Positions 45,060-57,102 of a stretch of 59,311 bases of DNA are shown here, piece after piece. The notes under the pieces were generated by a model that was given only the letters and a program-made list of their open reading frames with translations, was not told the origin of the DNA and searched no databases. This DNA comes from Candolleomyces eurysporus (Eukaryota > Basidiomycota > Agaricomycetes > Agaricales > Psathyrellaceae), in contig JANBPK010000833.1 of assembly GCA_027579435.1 (NCBI GenBank), positions 1 to 59,311 of the forward strand, read 5' to 3'. The translations under genes and the position numbers were made by a program. Positions within the stretch are counted from its first letter, which is position 1, and each line of letters begins with the position of its first letter.

Positions 45060-45200
45060 CCCAAGATTTTCCCTGTCAGGGCGTCCCTGGACACTCCAGG
45101 ACCAGTCATGGTCTTTCCAGGAAAGAACTCTGGGATAGCCAGAGCATTACCCTGGAAAGACCAGGTCTCTCTGCCAGGGAAAAAACCTGGCTCAGAAGTT
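45060..45200. repeat. CCWGG/CCAGAG-rich inverted-repeat cluster
   Basis: About 140 bp is packed with CCAGG and CCTGG words (for example CCCTGGACACTCCAGGACC, TCTTTCCAGGAAAG, ACCCTGGAAAGACCAGGTC). Many form short stems with one another. The composition resembles the block at 25,070-25,260. It ends a reading frame that comes from the gene on its right, so it looks like an insertion. Confidence 0.5.
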
Positions 45201-45841
45201 CGTAGTGCATCATTCCCAAGGGCGTGTCGGCACCTCTCATAGGCGCAGTACTGTCGATCGATTCGGTGGGTGAGAGGCGGTAGTGGACAAAGTTGCCATT
45301 GGTGGTGACGGACATCAAATCGGATTTGGAGCCTTGATATAAATAGAGGTGTCTTGGGCGTTTTGAGAGGGTGAGAGGGGTAGAATGTGAATTTGGGTTT
45401 AGGTGCGGGGACACCGACACCTGGGCCAAGCCCTGAGGTGGAGATGGTGCGTTGTCGGGCGGGTGGAGGAGCGGGGATGGGGATGGGTCCGACAGGTGGT
45501 CGAGTGGGTGCGACACTGGCAGTAGCACTGTTGATACGGGATGGAGGGGCAGTGTGGGGGTGGGCAGAGACGTAGGCTGCAGGGTGTGCTGGTTGAGAAT
45601 GGCTAAGATTAACGTTGGGGTTGCTGGATGGGGGGTAGTAGGCAGGCGGGGGGTGGCTTCTGGCCACCAAAGATGTGAACTGAGAACCGTGCTGGCACAG
45701 TTGAGGCTGCTGGGTAACCCTAACGGATGATGAGTGACCGCAGCGAAACGAAAGAAATGGGAGAGGACTCACCTTTGCATTCACGTCGTTCACACCGTAC
45801 CTGGGACCAGCAGAAGAGGAGGCGGGATGGACGGCAAACAT
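45201..45841 (-). pseudogene. Proline-rich host-like gene, 3' end replaced by repeat
   Basis: Exon 1 begins MFAVHPASSSAGPRYGVNDV and ends at a GTGAGT donor. An acceptor after ACCCAGCAG restores frame into PQLCQHGSQFTSL. A long Pro-rich region (APPPARQRTISTSGLGPGVG) follows, then FTFYPSHPLKTPKTPLFI. One shift later the text SDLMSVTTNGNFVHYRLSPT continues to about 45,210, where CCWGG-rich repeat sequence takes over. The family is unknown. CpG content is normal, so the loss of the 3' end may be recent. Confidence 0.4.
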
Positions 45842-46157
45842 CTTGAGCTCGCACTGGGTGTTAGAATAATAGCAGTGGTAATAATATCACGGAATATAAA
45901 GCACTGGTTAGTTGGAGACGAGGGTCATTGGAGTGAAGGGGCCCCCTCTGAACGAAGGAGCTGTGGAATGGTTTGGTATGGATCGGGCACGAGCCTGACG
46001 ACCAAGTCCGAGGATGAGAGTGACCACGGTGATATGCCGCCTGCGTAGACACCCTCTCAAATTCGTGAATCTATTCATAAAGTTTGCGAATCGACTTCAA
46101 TAATTAATGAGATCTTCTTGAAGGAAGGGAAATATAAGAGTTGGAGTTAGCCCTGAC
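45842..46157. other. Flank of LTR copy 2
   Basis: The last 130 bp match the sequence outside LTR copy 1 (inverted) and are probably the internal 3' end of that element. The rest is the upstream region of the proline-rich gene. Confidence 0.4.
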
Positions 46158-47351
46158 TGTCAACTAAGCAGACACCCTAGAGGACGAAAGAACATTGAGT
46201 AAGACGGTTCTGCGATGACACTTTAAGTTCACGAAGGTCTCGTAAACGTATCTGAAACACAGTCATACTATTTGAAGTCTAACTAGCATGCCTGACCTGG
46301 TGAGGTATGATGCTAGAGGGAGTTGTGCACATTACAAGGGAATTCGCCCTGACATTCGCTAAGCAGAAGACTTCACGAAGCAGCCGGTGGCTTCGAGAAT
46401 TGATGAGCAATCCGCTAAGTCAATAAGCGTTGACATGACCAGAATTGGAAGGAACGAGAGCAGTGATCAAGATCGGACAGCTAATCCGAAGTTCGTGAAC
46501 CTGCTCGGAAAACCTCCACCCAAGGCTCACTCAGCCTGTCCATAGCCAAGAGAAAGAAAGAGTCAGCAGAGTAGTGAAGCAGTATGGCTTGGTGGAGCCA
46601 AGCACCCAAAATTCGGATCAATTCGTCGGATTAGGTGCGCGAACGGAAGGGTGCGCTCTCCGGAAGCAATCCTCGGTGAATATCCATGCAGACTTGACAA
46701 CAGCTGCGTCCAGACCAGGTTCACGAAGCGCCTGGGCTGCGTTCTATGGTTTGAGACGCAACTCTCAGCCTTTGATACCCTCATGTGATTGTGTTTCTTA
46801 TCTCTCTCTGTCTATGTCATCTGTTTGTTTCTTTGCCTGTTTGCCAAACAATAATTGTCTATATCTACGTCTCTGTTTTATCTAGTATAGCATTAGCGGG
46901 TAGCTAGCATTTGTATTTCGCGTCGGGACCGTGTTCCTAGGAATCTACGAGAGCCATCAGTTATTGAGAAAAGAGTGTTTAAGTTCGTGAAGTCAATCAG
47001 AGTTGTGTCGCTTGCGTATTATCGAATCGTTCTTGCGTTAAAGTTGCTCGAGACCGTGTTCTCTGTTCGTGAAGTTATCCGTTGTATCTCGAACCTTACC
47101 GTGTGTTAGCGAAGTCACTTCGTGAAGCATTTCTATCGTTGCTGGTTGAGCCTTAGCTCCCCCTCGAACTTGCGATTGTACAAGAAGAGTTCTAGAAGCC
47201 TCTGTCGACTTGACTTAGAGCTTTTACCTATACCCCTTGCCTGCCTTTATCTTCACGAAGGTATTTGGTGTGTTGTTGTGTTGTGGTTGTGTGTGTGTGT
47301 TTGAGTTCTATAGTTTTGTTGGTTAGAGAGCCCTAGTTCGCTACCTGCACA
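46158..47351 (+). mobile_element. Long terminal repeat, copy 2 (plus strand)
   Basis: Starts TGTCAACTAAGCAGACACCC and ends GCTACCTGCACA. It is the inverted partner of 186-1402, with landmarks such as TTTGCCAAACAATAATTGTC, CCGTGTTCCTAGGAATCTAC and TTCGCTACCTGCACATCA. No open frame or opposite LTR is seen within reach, so it may be a solo LTR or the end of a truncated element. Confidence 0.7.
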
Positions 47352-50300
47352 TCAACGGTCCGGATTGACTGGCTATCCGTTCCGGCCGGTTGTGCTTTGC
47401 CTGCGCTCAACCACCACTCACCTGCCCAGCACACTCGGAACGATTAACTTGGCACAAATCGAGCCCCACAAACTCCTCCGAGTCTCATCTCCTCACCCAT
47501 CAACCCCTCTGTCTGAGGCCCATGACAACGACGGTGCAAACAACCTCCTGCGACAGGCTAAATATCTATAACCTTGAAGCTGGCTTCACCGCAATGCCCG
47601 CTACTTGGAATTGGAAGGTCGTTCACGACTATATGATCAGAAAACATGATCACCATGCCTACTAATAATCCACGGACGTTGGAAAGTAAGGAAAAAAACC
47701 ATATCAATCAGTTGTATCATCGTACACCATGAATCAAATGTCTTCCTCTTCTGTGTCGCCCTCTTGTCTAGCCCTCTCGCCCAGCCATTCGCATTGGCAA
47801 AACATTTCCGTTGCCCACCCGTAGAACAGCTGCCAACCCTCCCTTTGTCTATTTAATTCAAGCCTGATTTCAAGAATGTAAAACATATACTGTGTCTTAT
47901 CCGCAAGATTTTAGGCGGATGCTTCCAAAAATGGTAAGGCGCTGATGTGCGCCGATGGCACCTTTGGGTGCCAAACTTGCCGTGATGCAGGTCACATGCA
48001 CAACCACGTCGTGTCGCGTCTCTCCCTTCTCTGATTTCTCGATCCGTTTTCTGAGGCGCGCTTCGCACACTCGGCCTCTCAGTTTGCACCCTACTGTATA
48101 AACTATATATATCGACATAAATACAAAAAAAATTCGCTCCTTTAAACAATGAATTAGGCAAAACATTCATAACAATCCCTTTGAGGTGGATAGATTCTCT
48201 AGAGGTAAAATCTAAAGGTATCTTGGCTGGTCCGTGTGGGAAAGGCCACCTGTGATGCTTGGACAGTGATTGGACTACCTTATGAGGCATAGATTGCCAG
48301 GTCAGAAAAGGCTGGACTTGTTATACTGGTTTAGGAAGCCCCCAGGGTAAGGGCCAGAGAAAGCTTAAAATCATCCTCATTTTAATCAATTTTAATCAAT
48401 TTTAAGATGGCCGTTGCGGCCAACAGCACCCTGCTAGCGAGCCTAGCTCAGAAAGCGCTTACCATCGTTTACCGTGGCCTTTCCGCCACTGCTCGGTTTG
48501 TTCCTGGTTTGATTTTAGCCAAATTTTAATCCCTGAACTTATTTTTCGGGAGCAGTGCGCTTTGCGCGCCCCAAAGCAAATTTCCCAAGATGGCTGCACA
48601 TCATCACCCATACATAACACAAAAAGCCCCTCTCACTGGACTGTTTCAAGCAGCACACTGAAAGGATGGATTTTTAGCCAAATTACATGTTATTATTAAT
48701 TTTTTCCTGCGCTTTGTGCACTATTTACATAGTTTTGAGTACAAAGAGTACTCCTGACATCTCTTGTAGGCTGTGGTTGCCTCCCAACTGCTCTGTGCAC
48801 GGATTGAGACAGAGGTGGGTGTCAAGGCCATAAGCGCGTGCCATCACTGATGTACGCCTCCTCGGCAGCTTCTAGGTTTTATGAGATTTTAATGATGCCA
48901 ATAAAATCAAGGCGTTAAGGGTCTTACCATCGTCAATATTTGCCGACAATGTCCTCCACATCGCCACACTGCGCCGCTATCAGCCACTAACGTGGACACC
49001 AGTCTCCACTGAACCACCGCGACCACCATCACTAAACGAGCAATAGCCAACTTCACCGTAACCCAGCCAACGTCAGGCAACGATGGATGAACGGCTATGT
49101 GAATGTCGCTGTCCAATTGACAGAAGAGCTCTCGGGTACCACATCAGGGTATATGTAGAGCGTGGATGGGGTTGATTCTCGTAACAAACTATGGTATGTA
49201 GTATTCTCCTGTTCCTTGCTTTTGTTCCTTGCCTTCGACGCTCCACCCCATCCCCTCCCCTTGCTCCTTTGATCCTTTCCTTCCACCCTTTCTCTGCTTT
49301 GTTGTGGACCGACATCTTTGTCCATACTTCTACTTCCATTTTCTCTCGCTTCTATCATGTCTATTCTTTCTTCCTTCTCCTATCGTCATACCTCCTGACT
49401 AACCGACTTCTCCCTTTGCTCTGCTTACAGTCCGGGCCAAAGCAGGCACCCTAGTTGCCCTCGAAAATGTACAACGTCTTTGTATTCATGAACTCGACCA
49501 ATGGCGTCCTCCAAGACACCGTTCGGCACTTTAAAATCCTACCCTTGTCAGGAATTCATGGCGCCTGTGGATAACACTGCTACGGTTGCGGTCGCAAGTG
49601 GGCTCAATCCGACAGCCTCGGTTGCACTAGAGTGCTGGTAGGAGGTTCGCGATTTGTAATTGGGTCAGCGGGGTGGATGTTGGTGATGTAGGGGTACACA
49701 GTCTGGATACAATCACCATTCACTCTGGAGGAAGCGGATGGGCAATGGCAGGCACGTGGATGGAGACCAGGAAGCGTCGGAGTCGCATATAGCGTGTGGC
49801 TCGTTGGACTGGGCGGACTCAGTGAGGGCTGACGAGGATATACTTGGAAGTCTGGATGTCCTCCACCAGCGACCAACGTGCATCCTTGCGCTCCTACTTC
49901 TTGGACGTCTGCTGTCTCTACTCCCGTACTTCTTTCTGCCTCCCCTACTCTCCCCACAATCTCAGTTGGTTATCAAGAATGACTCGTCTTTCTTTCACAT
50001 TCTTTGCTTCTCCAGATTATTTTCATTTTGTTGATGACAACCAGTGACCTCGAGGAAGGAATTTCGAGAGTTAGCATCGTTGGACTACTTACCCCCTTTG
50101 CTTGCCCACTTAGCTTCTTGGTTTTCTTCCCATAAATCATTTCTGAGTCTTTTTTTTGAGTTTGTAGTTTTACGAATATACCCTTCCTTCCTTTCCTTTT
50201 GCGTATCTTGCATAGAGCACGTACGCCTCTCAGCAAGAGGGTGGTAGGTGGTCAGCAGGTGCCAGGTGAAACAGCATGTCGTTGGGGGTAAGGTCCTGGA

Positions 50301-50516
50301 TACCTAGGCACCATCGAGCTCAGCGACAGCCATCGTTACTCACCAAAAATATTTGGAATTTAGACGCTTGAAGGCGGTGCTCGACTCCTTCACAGCACCA
50401 CCACGTGAACCTGGCATTCCCAAAACAATCTCGAGCAGCACCTCTTTGACTACTACTTCCACCATCCTTGTCCACAATCTTCCTTGACGTTACTACATAT
50501 TAGTGAATAACTGGAC
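47352..50516. other. Interval without a convincing gene
   Basis: GC content changes along the stretch. AT-rich DNA at 48,350-48,720 repeats TTTTAATCAATTTTAA and TTTAGCCAAATT words and may be a decayed element. A pyrimidine-rich tract at 49,200-49,440 makes long but meaningless open frames. A minus-strand frame at 49,957-49,604 is Pro/Ser-rich with no recognisable domain. The last 400 bp should contain the NLR promoter. Confidence 0.4.
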
Positions 50517-53500
50517 ATGGATCCCCCAGGAGAGCAGTGTACCAAACCTCGAAAACGAGATCGAATCAAGAACTTCTTCGAAGATCGTTTCGACTCTCGC
50601 ACACCCTCACCCTCTCCTTCTCGCACCGCCTCCCATCCCACCGTGACCGGAGGTTCAAGCACTACCTCTCAAGCTACTCATGACATCGCTGTCCCCACAC
50701 CACCAGTCAAGAACACCACTCACAGCGAAATCCAAAGCAATCAGGACAACATCAATACAGCAATCGGTAGCCAGCCTCGTCAAGATCTTGCCAAGCAGGC
50801 AATCCAGTCCACTTCATCAAAGCCTCTACCCCCCCTCCCAGCACGGAACGAAGAAAATATGTTCATACCCCCTACTTCCATCTTTGATCATGACGGTGCA
50901 TTGCAGGTCTCGAGCTCATTCCCTTTGAGCGGGCACTTGGAGAGGTCTCGAGGAGAGGCAGTGGTGCAGGGAACCACTGCCCATGTCGAAAATCCAATTC
51001 AGGACCATGATGCGGCAGTCGTTGAGGGCCGTCCCTCAGATCTATCTCCTCCAAACCAATCAAACGTCCCTGCGACTGCGGTCAACGAACCTCAGGAGAG
51101 TACCGCTCACGCCAAAGACGAACATGAGCCAGCGGGGCTTGCAGGCAAGATCTACGAAGGCATCAAGACCACTCTGCGGAAGGTTGTTGAAGTATCGGAT
51201 GTGTTTCCCCCAGTGAAGAGCATCGCTGCAGGACTGTTGGTCATTTGCAACTTGATTGATGTGAGTCTTTCTCTACGAGATGTGACCCTCTTTACTGATC
51301 TATGAGTAGGCATATGGCAAGAATAAGGAGGAATTCAATGCACTTCTCAAGAGGGTGGAGGTTTTGTTGAAAATTATGGTTGCTTGTCCGCCCGATGTGC
51401 CGCAAGAGGTGAAGGACCGTTTTGATGGATTGTTATGGTGAGAGCAGTCCATTAATGCCGAGCGTCAATGTACTCAGCCCGTATTGGATTATGCAGGGCT
51501 CTGGAAAGGAAGAAGAAGATACTGCAGGACAAGGTGGATCCGACCAGGTCAAGAATCGAACACGTGATGCTCACCACGCAGGACAAGCAAGAGCTGTTGA
51601 AGCTTATGCAGGAGGTTAGGTTCGCAATCAAGATAGCAATGGTGAGTCTCCTTTGGTTGTATTTGCGCTGGTGACTCATAACTGTCTAGTTTGATGCAAT
51701 CATCGAGAATAGGGCCCAGACTTACCAGATTATTAGCGGCGTCAACTGGTTGAAAGAAAGATTCAATGGTGCGTCAGGTTTCGTGACGTCATTTTCGCTT
51801 CTCATGGGCCTCAATAGTTATCGAAGATCACACTAAGACCATGCGCACTATCAAGCAGACTGTGCAGTCACTGAAGAGATCCAGTACGTCTATCTGACTC
51901 GTTCCTTGTTAATCACACTGCTCAGCCATGGAATCAGATGCTTTCCAGAAATTAGGGAGAGTGGAAGGCGCAGAGTATGGCAACGCAAAGCAAGGTCCCG
52001 GGTGCATCCCCAGATCCCAGGTATCACTGCTGTTCATGTTGCTCGTGTGGGCAACGGATCCAAGTTCTCCTCACCTGTTCTGGCTTAGCGGGCTCGCTGG
52101 GACAGGAAAGACAACTGTGTCCAAGACCTTTTGCTCCCAGCTCAAGAATCGGGGACTTTTGGGTGCAACCTTCTTCTGTACCCTCAAGGAATCGGACAAG
52201 ATGGACGTGTATCTGATCATCCCCACCCTTGCGAGGATTCTGGCACAGAAACGGCCTCAATTTGGCGATGCACTTGAAGAGATTCTCGAATCTGATGACA
52301 GCTGCAAAAATCCAACAGAGATGGAGTTGAAAGACCAGTATTTGAAACTGATCCTCCTGCCTGCTCAGAAGACCTTTGCTTCTGATGAGCTCCTTGTGCT
52401 GGCTGTAGATGCACTTGATGAGTGCAAGGATCAAGATGCTGTCAGGCTCTTCATTGCAGCCATAATGTCAGAGGCCAACCATAGCACTCAAGTTTTTCCT
52501 TACTAGTCGTCCCAAGATCTCTCTGCGGGAGTCCTTTGAATCATCTACCCACCATGGGTGGCTTCGGCTCCATGACATTGAAGCTGACATTGTCAGAGCT
52601 GATATACTGCTGTATCTGAATGACCGGTTCAAAACCATCTCAAGGGTGTATAACCACTATCAGGCAAACTGGCCACCTCCAGAGATTCAAACTATTGCCA
52701 ATGTCTCAGGAACACTGTTTATCATTGCAGCCACCATGGTGGCATTTGTTGCAACTTATTCAGGAAATTGCTTGAAGCAGTTCCAGGAACTTGGCCAACC
52801 AACTACCAATGTCCAGCTTTCTGGCATTGAGACTCTGTACAGCAGAATCTTGGCTGAGGCATTCACAGATCTGGAACAAGAGGAGGCAGATATGATACAA
52901 TCCTGCCTGTCACTGCTTCTCACAGCCCAGAGGCCTATTTCTGTAGACAACTATGCCAGATTGCTCAACACAGATAACTTGGCAATTACAGAAGCCTTCA
53001 TGTCCCTTCATTCTGTTGTCCAAGTGCCTGATGAAGGTTGTGATGACAGTCCAATCTCAATCTTTTATGCATCTTTTGTTGACTACCTGACATCAGGAAA
53101 GCACCATGGTAAACAATGGGCCATTGACAGATGCACTGCACATTATACCACTGCTATGGCTTGCTTCACACTCATGGACCTTAGGCTACACCTTGGGATC
53201 TCAGGGGCCAAAACCTCATATCAAAGCAATGATGACCAACCTATACCATTGCAAATTGAATCTGCATTAGCTTATGCATGCACAGCTTGGGGAGAACATG
53301 TTCTCTATGCAGGAGTCACTGAACCTTTGCAGCAAAAGATGCAGGAATTTGTGGAGACAACAAAGATTCTGTATTGGGTGGAAGCTCTGAGTGTTTTAAA
53401 AGGTATTGACTATGCATACAATACACTCTGGGAAATATCCAAAGTAACTATAGAATAAAGAAAGTCACAACATGAGAATTGACAAGCTATACAGAAACTA

Positions 53501-54341
53501 ATGTCAACTGAGCTTGGGATGGTGTTAAACAATATTGGTGATTTTGTGCACAACTTTGCCATACCAATTAGGCACAGTGCTCCACATTTGTATCTGTCAG
53601 CACTGCCATTCTATGCTGCAACAGAACAGCCAGTTCAGGCACTTCTAAAATTTTCTTCAATTCCCATTATTCACCACAACTCAACTCAAAAACAAGTAGT
53701 ATCAAAGATCACAACACAATCTGGAGTGGTATCTGCTGCATTTTCTGTCAATGGCAAATACATTGTCTCAGGAATGGAGGGTGGTGCCATTCAAGTGTGG
53801 AGTGCTCAAACAGGACAGTCAGCTTGGGAGCCAATGACAGGGCATGGCAACTATGTTACATCTGTTGCATTCTCTCCTGATGGCAAGTACATTGTCTCAG
53901 GCTTGGAAGACAAGACCATCAGGCTGTGGGATGCTCAGACAGGACAGCCAGCCTTGGAGCCAATAACGCTATGCCACATCTATTGTATTCTCTCCTGATG
54001 GCAAGTACATTGTCTCAGGCTCATCTGACAAGACCATCAGGCTGTGGAATGCTCAGACAGGACAGCCAGCCTTGGAGCCAATGACAGGGCATAACAACAG
54101 TCACACATTACAGCCTATTTCTCCACAATTTCTGTTTCTACACAACTATCCAGCTGGGATCTTTATACTCAATTCCAGTGGATGGATTCAGAACTCTTTG
54201 GGAGATCTTTTACTCTGGGTTCCACCCCATTGCCACCCTGGTCTTTACTTTAATGGCACTTGTCTCATCATTGGAAATCTCCAGACCACCAAGGTTGAGC
54301 TCACCAATGCAGTTTCTCATGGTCCCAACTGGCTCAAGTGA
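50517..54341 (+). pseudogene. NLR-type protein: fungal N-terminal domain, NACHT, WD40; frameshifted in the 3' half
   Basis: Exons: 50517-51260, 51310-51437, 51497-51641, 51690-51768, 51818-51883, 51926-53443, 53495-54341. Residues 1-200 are disordered. Then comes a helical fungal STAND N-domain (VFPPVKSIAAGLLVICNLID) with a coiled coil in exon 3. NACHT shows GLAGTGKTTVSKTFC (Walker A) and LVLAVDALDEC (Walker B). A one-base shift near 52,490 separates it from FFLTSRPKISLRESF. Winged-helix/linker text follows (PISIFYASFVDYLTSGKHHG). About three WD repeats remain ([16 protein letters not shown]...TIRLWDAQTGQP), with a second shift near 53,965, then the usual end ([18 protein letters not shown]). 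Such proteins act in nonself recognition and programmed cell death in fungi. The apparent stops at 53,456-53,480 lie in an intron. Confidence 0.8.
53822..54090 (+). repeat. Near-identical WD40 repeat units
   Basis: Two consecutive 120-130 bp units share CTCCTGATGGCAAGTACATT, GACAAGACCATCAGGCTGTG and GACAGGACAGCCAGCCTTGG almost exactly. A diverged unit lies upstream. A small deletion at the join near 53,965 (GAGCCAATAACGCTATGCC, where GAGCCAATGACAGGGCAT is expected) breaks the frame. The high identity fits a recently homogenised repeat array. Confidence 0.75.
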
Positions 54342-54729
54342 GTCCCAAATTTTTCTGCCTTGTTTGACTTTATTTAGGTTTTCTTAGATGCAGGGAAGCT
54401 TTCCCCAGTGGGCATCAAGCATGCCTGTCTTGACCCACCACAATTGTAAGTTTTGCCAATGCCAATCATGATTATGTCTTGCAAGTTAAAGTGCTTTGAT
54501 TACAACTTAGCTCTCAGAATAGCACTCACTTGTTCTAAATTTGTTCTTTTGTTTAGCTGTTTTTCTAGCTCTTGTCTATGATACTCTTTGTACTCCTTGT
54601 GTTATAGCCTGTTATAACATTTTTTTTGTATGTACACTGTATTCATGAATGCATGCACTGCACCATTGAGCTTGTGTAGCAAGCTATCAAGCAGCATATG
54701 CCAAGGCATTTTTGGGGTATTACTGGTCC
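54342..54729. other. 3' flank of the NLR gene
   Basis: AT-rich, with no feature supported. Confidence 0.4.
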
Positions 54730-55250
54730 TGTCATGGGGACATGGTAGCTTGGCATAGCAGTGGTAGTCTCCCCCTTTGAATAAATATTTCTTTTTTTTT
54801 NCCTTTGTTACTCTTACAAGGACCCAGAAAGCCATAAAGATAGCTTTTTTNAGCTTGTGATTTGTATTTTTAGAAACCCCAAGTATCAAAGAATTGGCTC
54901 AATGTGTCTCAAAGTCTCAATTAAGAACATCAAGAGAGTCCAAACTTTGATCAGAATCCAAACACAAGAACAATGATTTGAATAGTGCCTGTCTTGTATC
55001 ATCAATTCAGCTATCTCCAATAGTCTTCAAATACACAACAGCAACTACTGTAATGGAAGGAAATAGAAGGTCAAGATAAACTTAGTAAGTAAAAAAGATT
55101 CCCAAATAACAGGATTCAATGAGAAGGGACAAGAGATGCCATGAGTGTGGCCAATCAGGTGCAACCTCTTGAGTTGGATTTGTAATGCTTGGAAATTGAA
55201 CAAGTTTATGTACACATTCACTCTTCTTGCTGTTGCATATTGTCTTAGTG
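54730..55250 (+). mobile_element. Decayed LTR, left copy
   Basis: Begins TGTCATGGGGACATGG and is a diverged direct repeat of 57103-57630. Landmarks are ATCTCCCC(C)TTTG, ACTCTTACAAGGACCCAGAAA against TTGTTAAGACTCAGAAA, TATCAAAGAATTGG against TATTAAAGAATCAAG, and CACTCTTCTTGCTGTTGCAT. Unresolved bases lie at 54801 and 54851 in T runs. The right end is approximate. Confidence 0.5.
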
Positions 55251-57102
55251 CTGCCACAGGTTGGGCTCAATCTGGCTGCAACTTGATCTAGCCCATTTTC
55301 AACTTGACCCAATCTACCCAAATGAGCTGCGGATCCTATGGCAACCCAACCTTGGTAAACTTGCAGGTTTAAGGGTTGACTCAAGTCAACTTAGTTTAGT
55401 GACCTAATTCTAAAAATGGATGGTATCCTCCTTCTTTCTCAACTGCCTACCACTGGCAAGTTTTCTCCATCCCACTTGCTCAGCTTTGGTTTAAAATGAG
55501 TTCTACCTGTACTATTGCCTCCTCTGAAGAATTTTATCTGTCAGAGATGCATATCTTGTGTACTCAAGCATGAGGGCAACAAGCAACTGACTAGTGCAAT
55601 CACAGTGGGCCACCTTGCAAGACTCTCCAAGACTTGCTTCAGAAAACAATATTTGAAGTGTTGCCTTCCCCCACCTTTCTCAATTGTTTCAGAATCAGGA
55701 ACCCCATGCCACCAAGCATGCAGGAGACCAATTGATTTTGATGATATGGTTGTGCTTTGCTGGCCAGTAGTCATGCCATCAAAGGCTCCAAAACTCCACC
55801 ACATACCTCTGTTGTGCTTAAGGAATCTGTTCCTGTTGCCCTAGGACATATTTCCTTGATTATTTTGAAGCTATTCAAGCCTCTAAAACTTGGTTTGAGG
55901 TTCCCAAAGCCCATTACAGTTGCCAAGTTCCGTCTGGCATGTGTACTGAGCCTTTGTATTTAGATATGTTGCAACCAAAGTGTCTCCAAACTGACAGTCC
56001 TCAAGTAGACTTCAGGCTGGTGTGTACCCTGTAATCCTTGTGCCACATGAGTATTATCAAGAGTATAGATTTCTTGAGGGTGTTTATATCTTTAGAGTCA
56101 TGCCATGTGAGCTAGAATATATGTATTAGAGCTCTTTAGTGCCTACTAAATTTGCAAAAATCAAACACAGTCGTATCACCAGATCTGATATCACTTTTAT
56201 CTCCAAAAAATACCTTAAAACACTTCTGAAAATTCCTAAGATCTGGAAAGGACAATGTGTGACTTTCATATGAGTTACCAGAAATCTGTTATCATGGGGT
56301 ATGTGACACTAGATTTCTCCTTCCTGCTCAATGAACAACCTGTGGGAAGTGGCTGATGCTTTGCATGGCAGTGGTCCAAGGCATTTTGACTTCACCAGTA
56401 CATGAATTACTTTCAAAGTTTTGGAGGTTAGAGGGGCAGGCAAACATGAACCCAAAACAGGGGAACAGGAAACAGCAGTGCCATTGTTGGTTCCTGCACA
56501 TGCTGCACATCCATCTTGGCGCCTGGAATCTGCATGAATGAACCTGAGTCAAGATGTCTTGGAACATGATGCAGTAAAGATTTTGGTGCAAACTTACATT
56601 TTAAATGTTATGTAATAACCCTCTATGCACCATAGTATACCCTTTTTTCCTTTCTTTCTTTCTTTGTTGAATTGTATCACGGACTATGTCATAGTTAGTT
56701 AATTATGACAACTTGGACTGTGCTAGATTAATTATATCTGTTCTTACATACATTGAGAAATTGTTAAGATACCTATCTGTCCAGGTATATCTGATCACAA
56801 GCCAGATTTATGAATGAGTTGATAACAGCATACAAATCAATGTCACAAAATTGTAAGACCATGTCAAGTCTTCACAGGTTTGCAAAGTTCAAATTTCTTC
56901 TTCAGTATTCTCAAATTCAAGAGTCTTATATTGGGTTGACAAAGAGCTAATAAGCTTTGAGATGACATTGTCAAACAGCCAAAAGCCTTCTCGGGTCCAG
57001 CAGCCTTTTGCTGCATTCTCAGTGATTAGAATTCTTTTGTGTGCTGGCACTGAGTTGAGAAGGGTTGGAATGTCATTGTCAAATCACCTGTATATATGAT
57101 AG
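55251..57102. other. Internal region of the decayed LTR element
   Basis: No gag, protease, RT or integrase text can be read. The open frame at 55,515-55,844 has no recognisable domain. The first 100 bp resemble the GCTCGAGC-rich repeat at 19.68 kb, and 56,339-56,570 is a copy of the short element nested in Helitron copy 2. The region is largely composed of other repeats. Confidence 0.4.
56339..56570 (+). mobile_element. Second copy of the short element found in Helitron copy 2
   Basis: From CCTGTGGGAAGTGGCTGATG to GATGTCTTGGAA it matches 30204-30435, including ATGAATTACTTTCAAAG against ATGACTTACTTTCAAGG and TTGGTTCCTGCACATGCTG. Flanks differ from those of the other copy, which defines the ends. 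Confidence 0.6.

Noticed and set aside
25070..45200. CCWGG clusters as restriction-modification recognition clusters
   Set aside because: CCWGG restriction systems are bacterial; in a fungal repeat field, inverted-repeat structure of an element is more plausible.
49191..49454. 87-codon hydrophobic plus-strand frame as a membrane protein
   Set aside because: It is a translation of a pyrimidine-rich tract; there is an equally long frame on the other strand and no splice or codon support.
53444..53494. In-frame stops TAA and TGA in the NLR linker
   Set aside because: They lie in a 51 bp intron with GTAACT...TACAG borders; the frame continues correctly on both sides.
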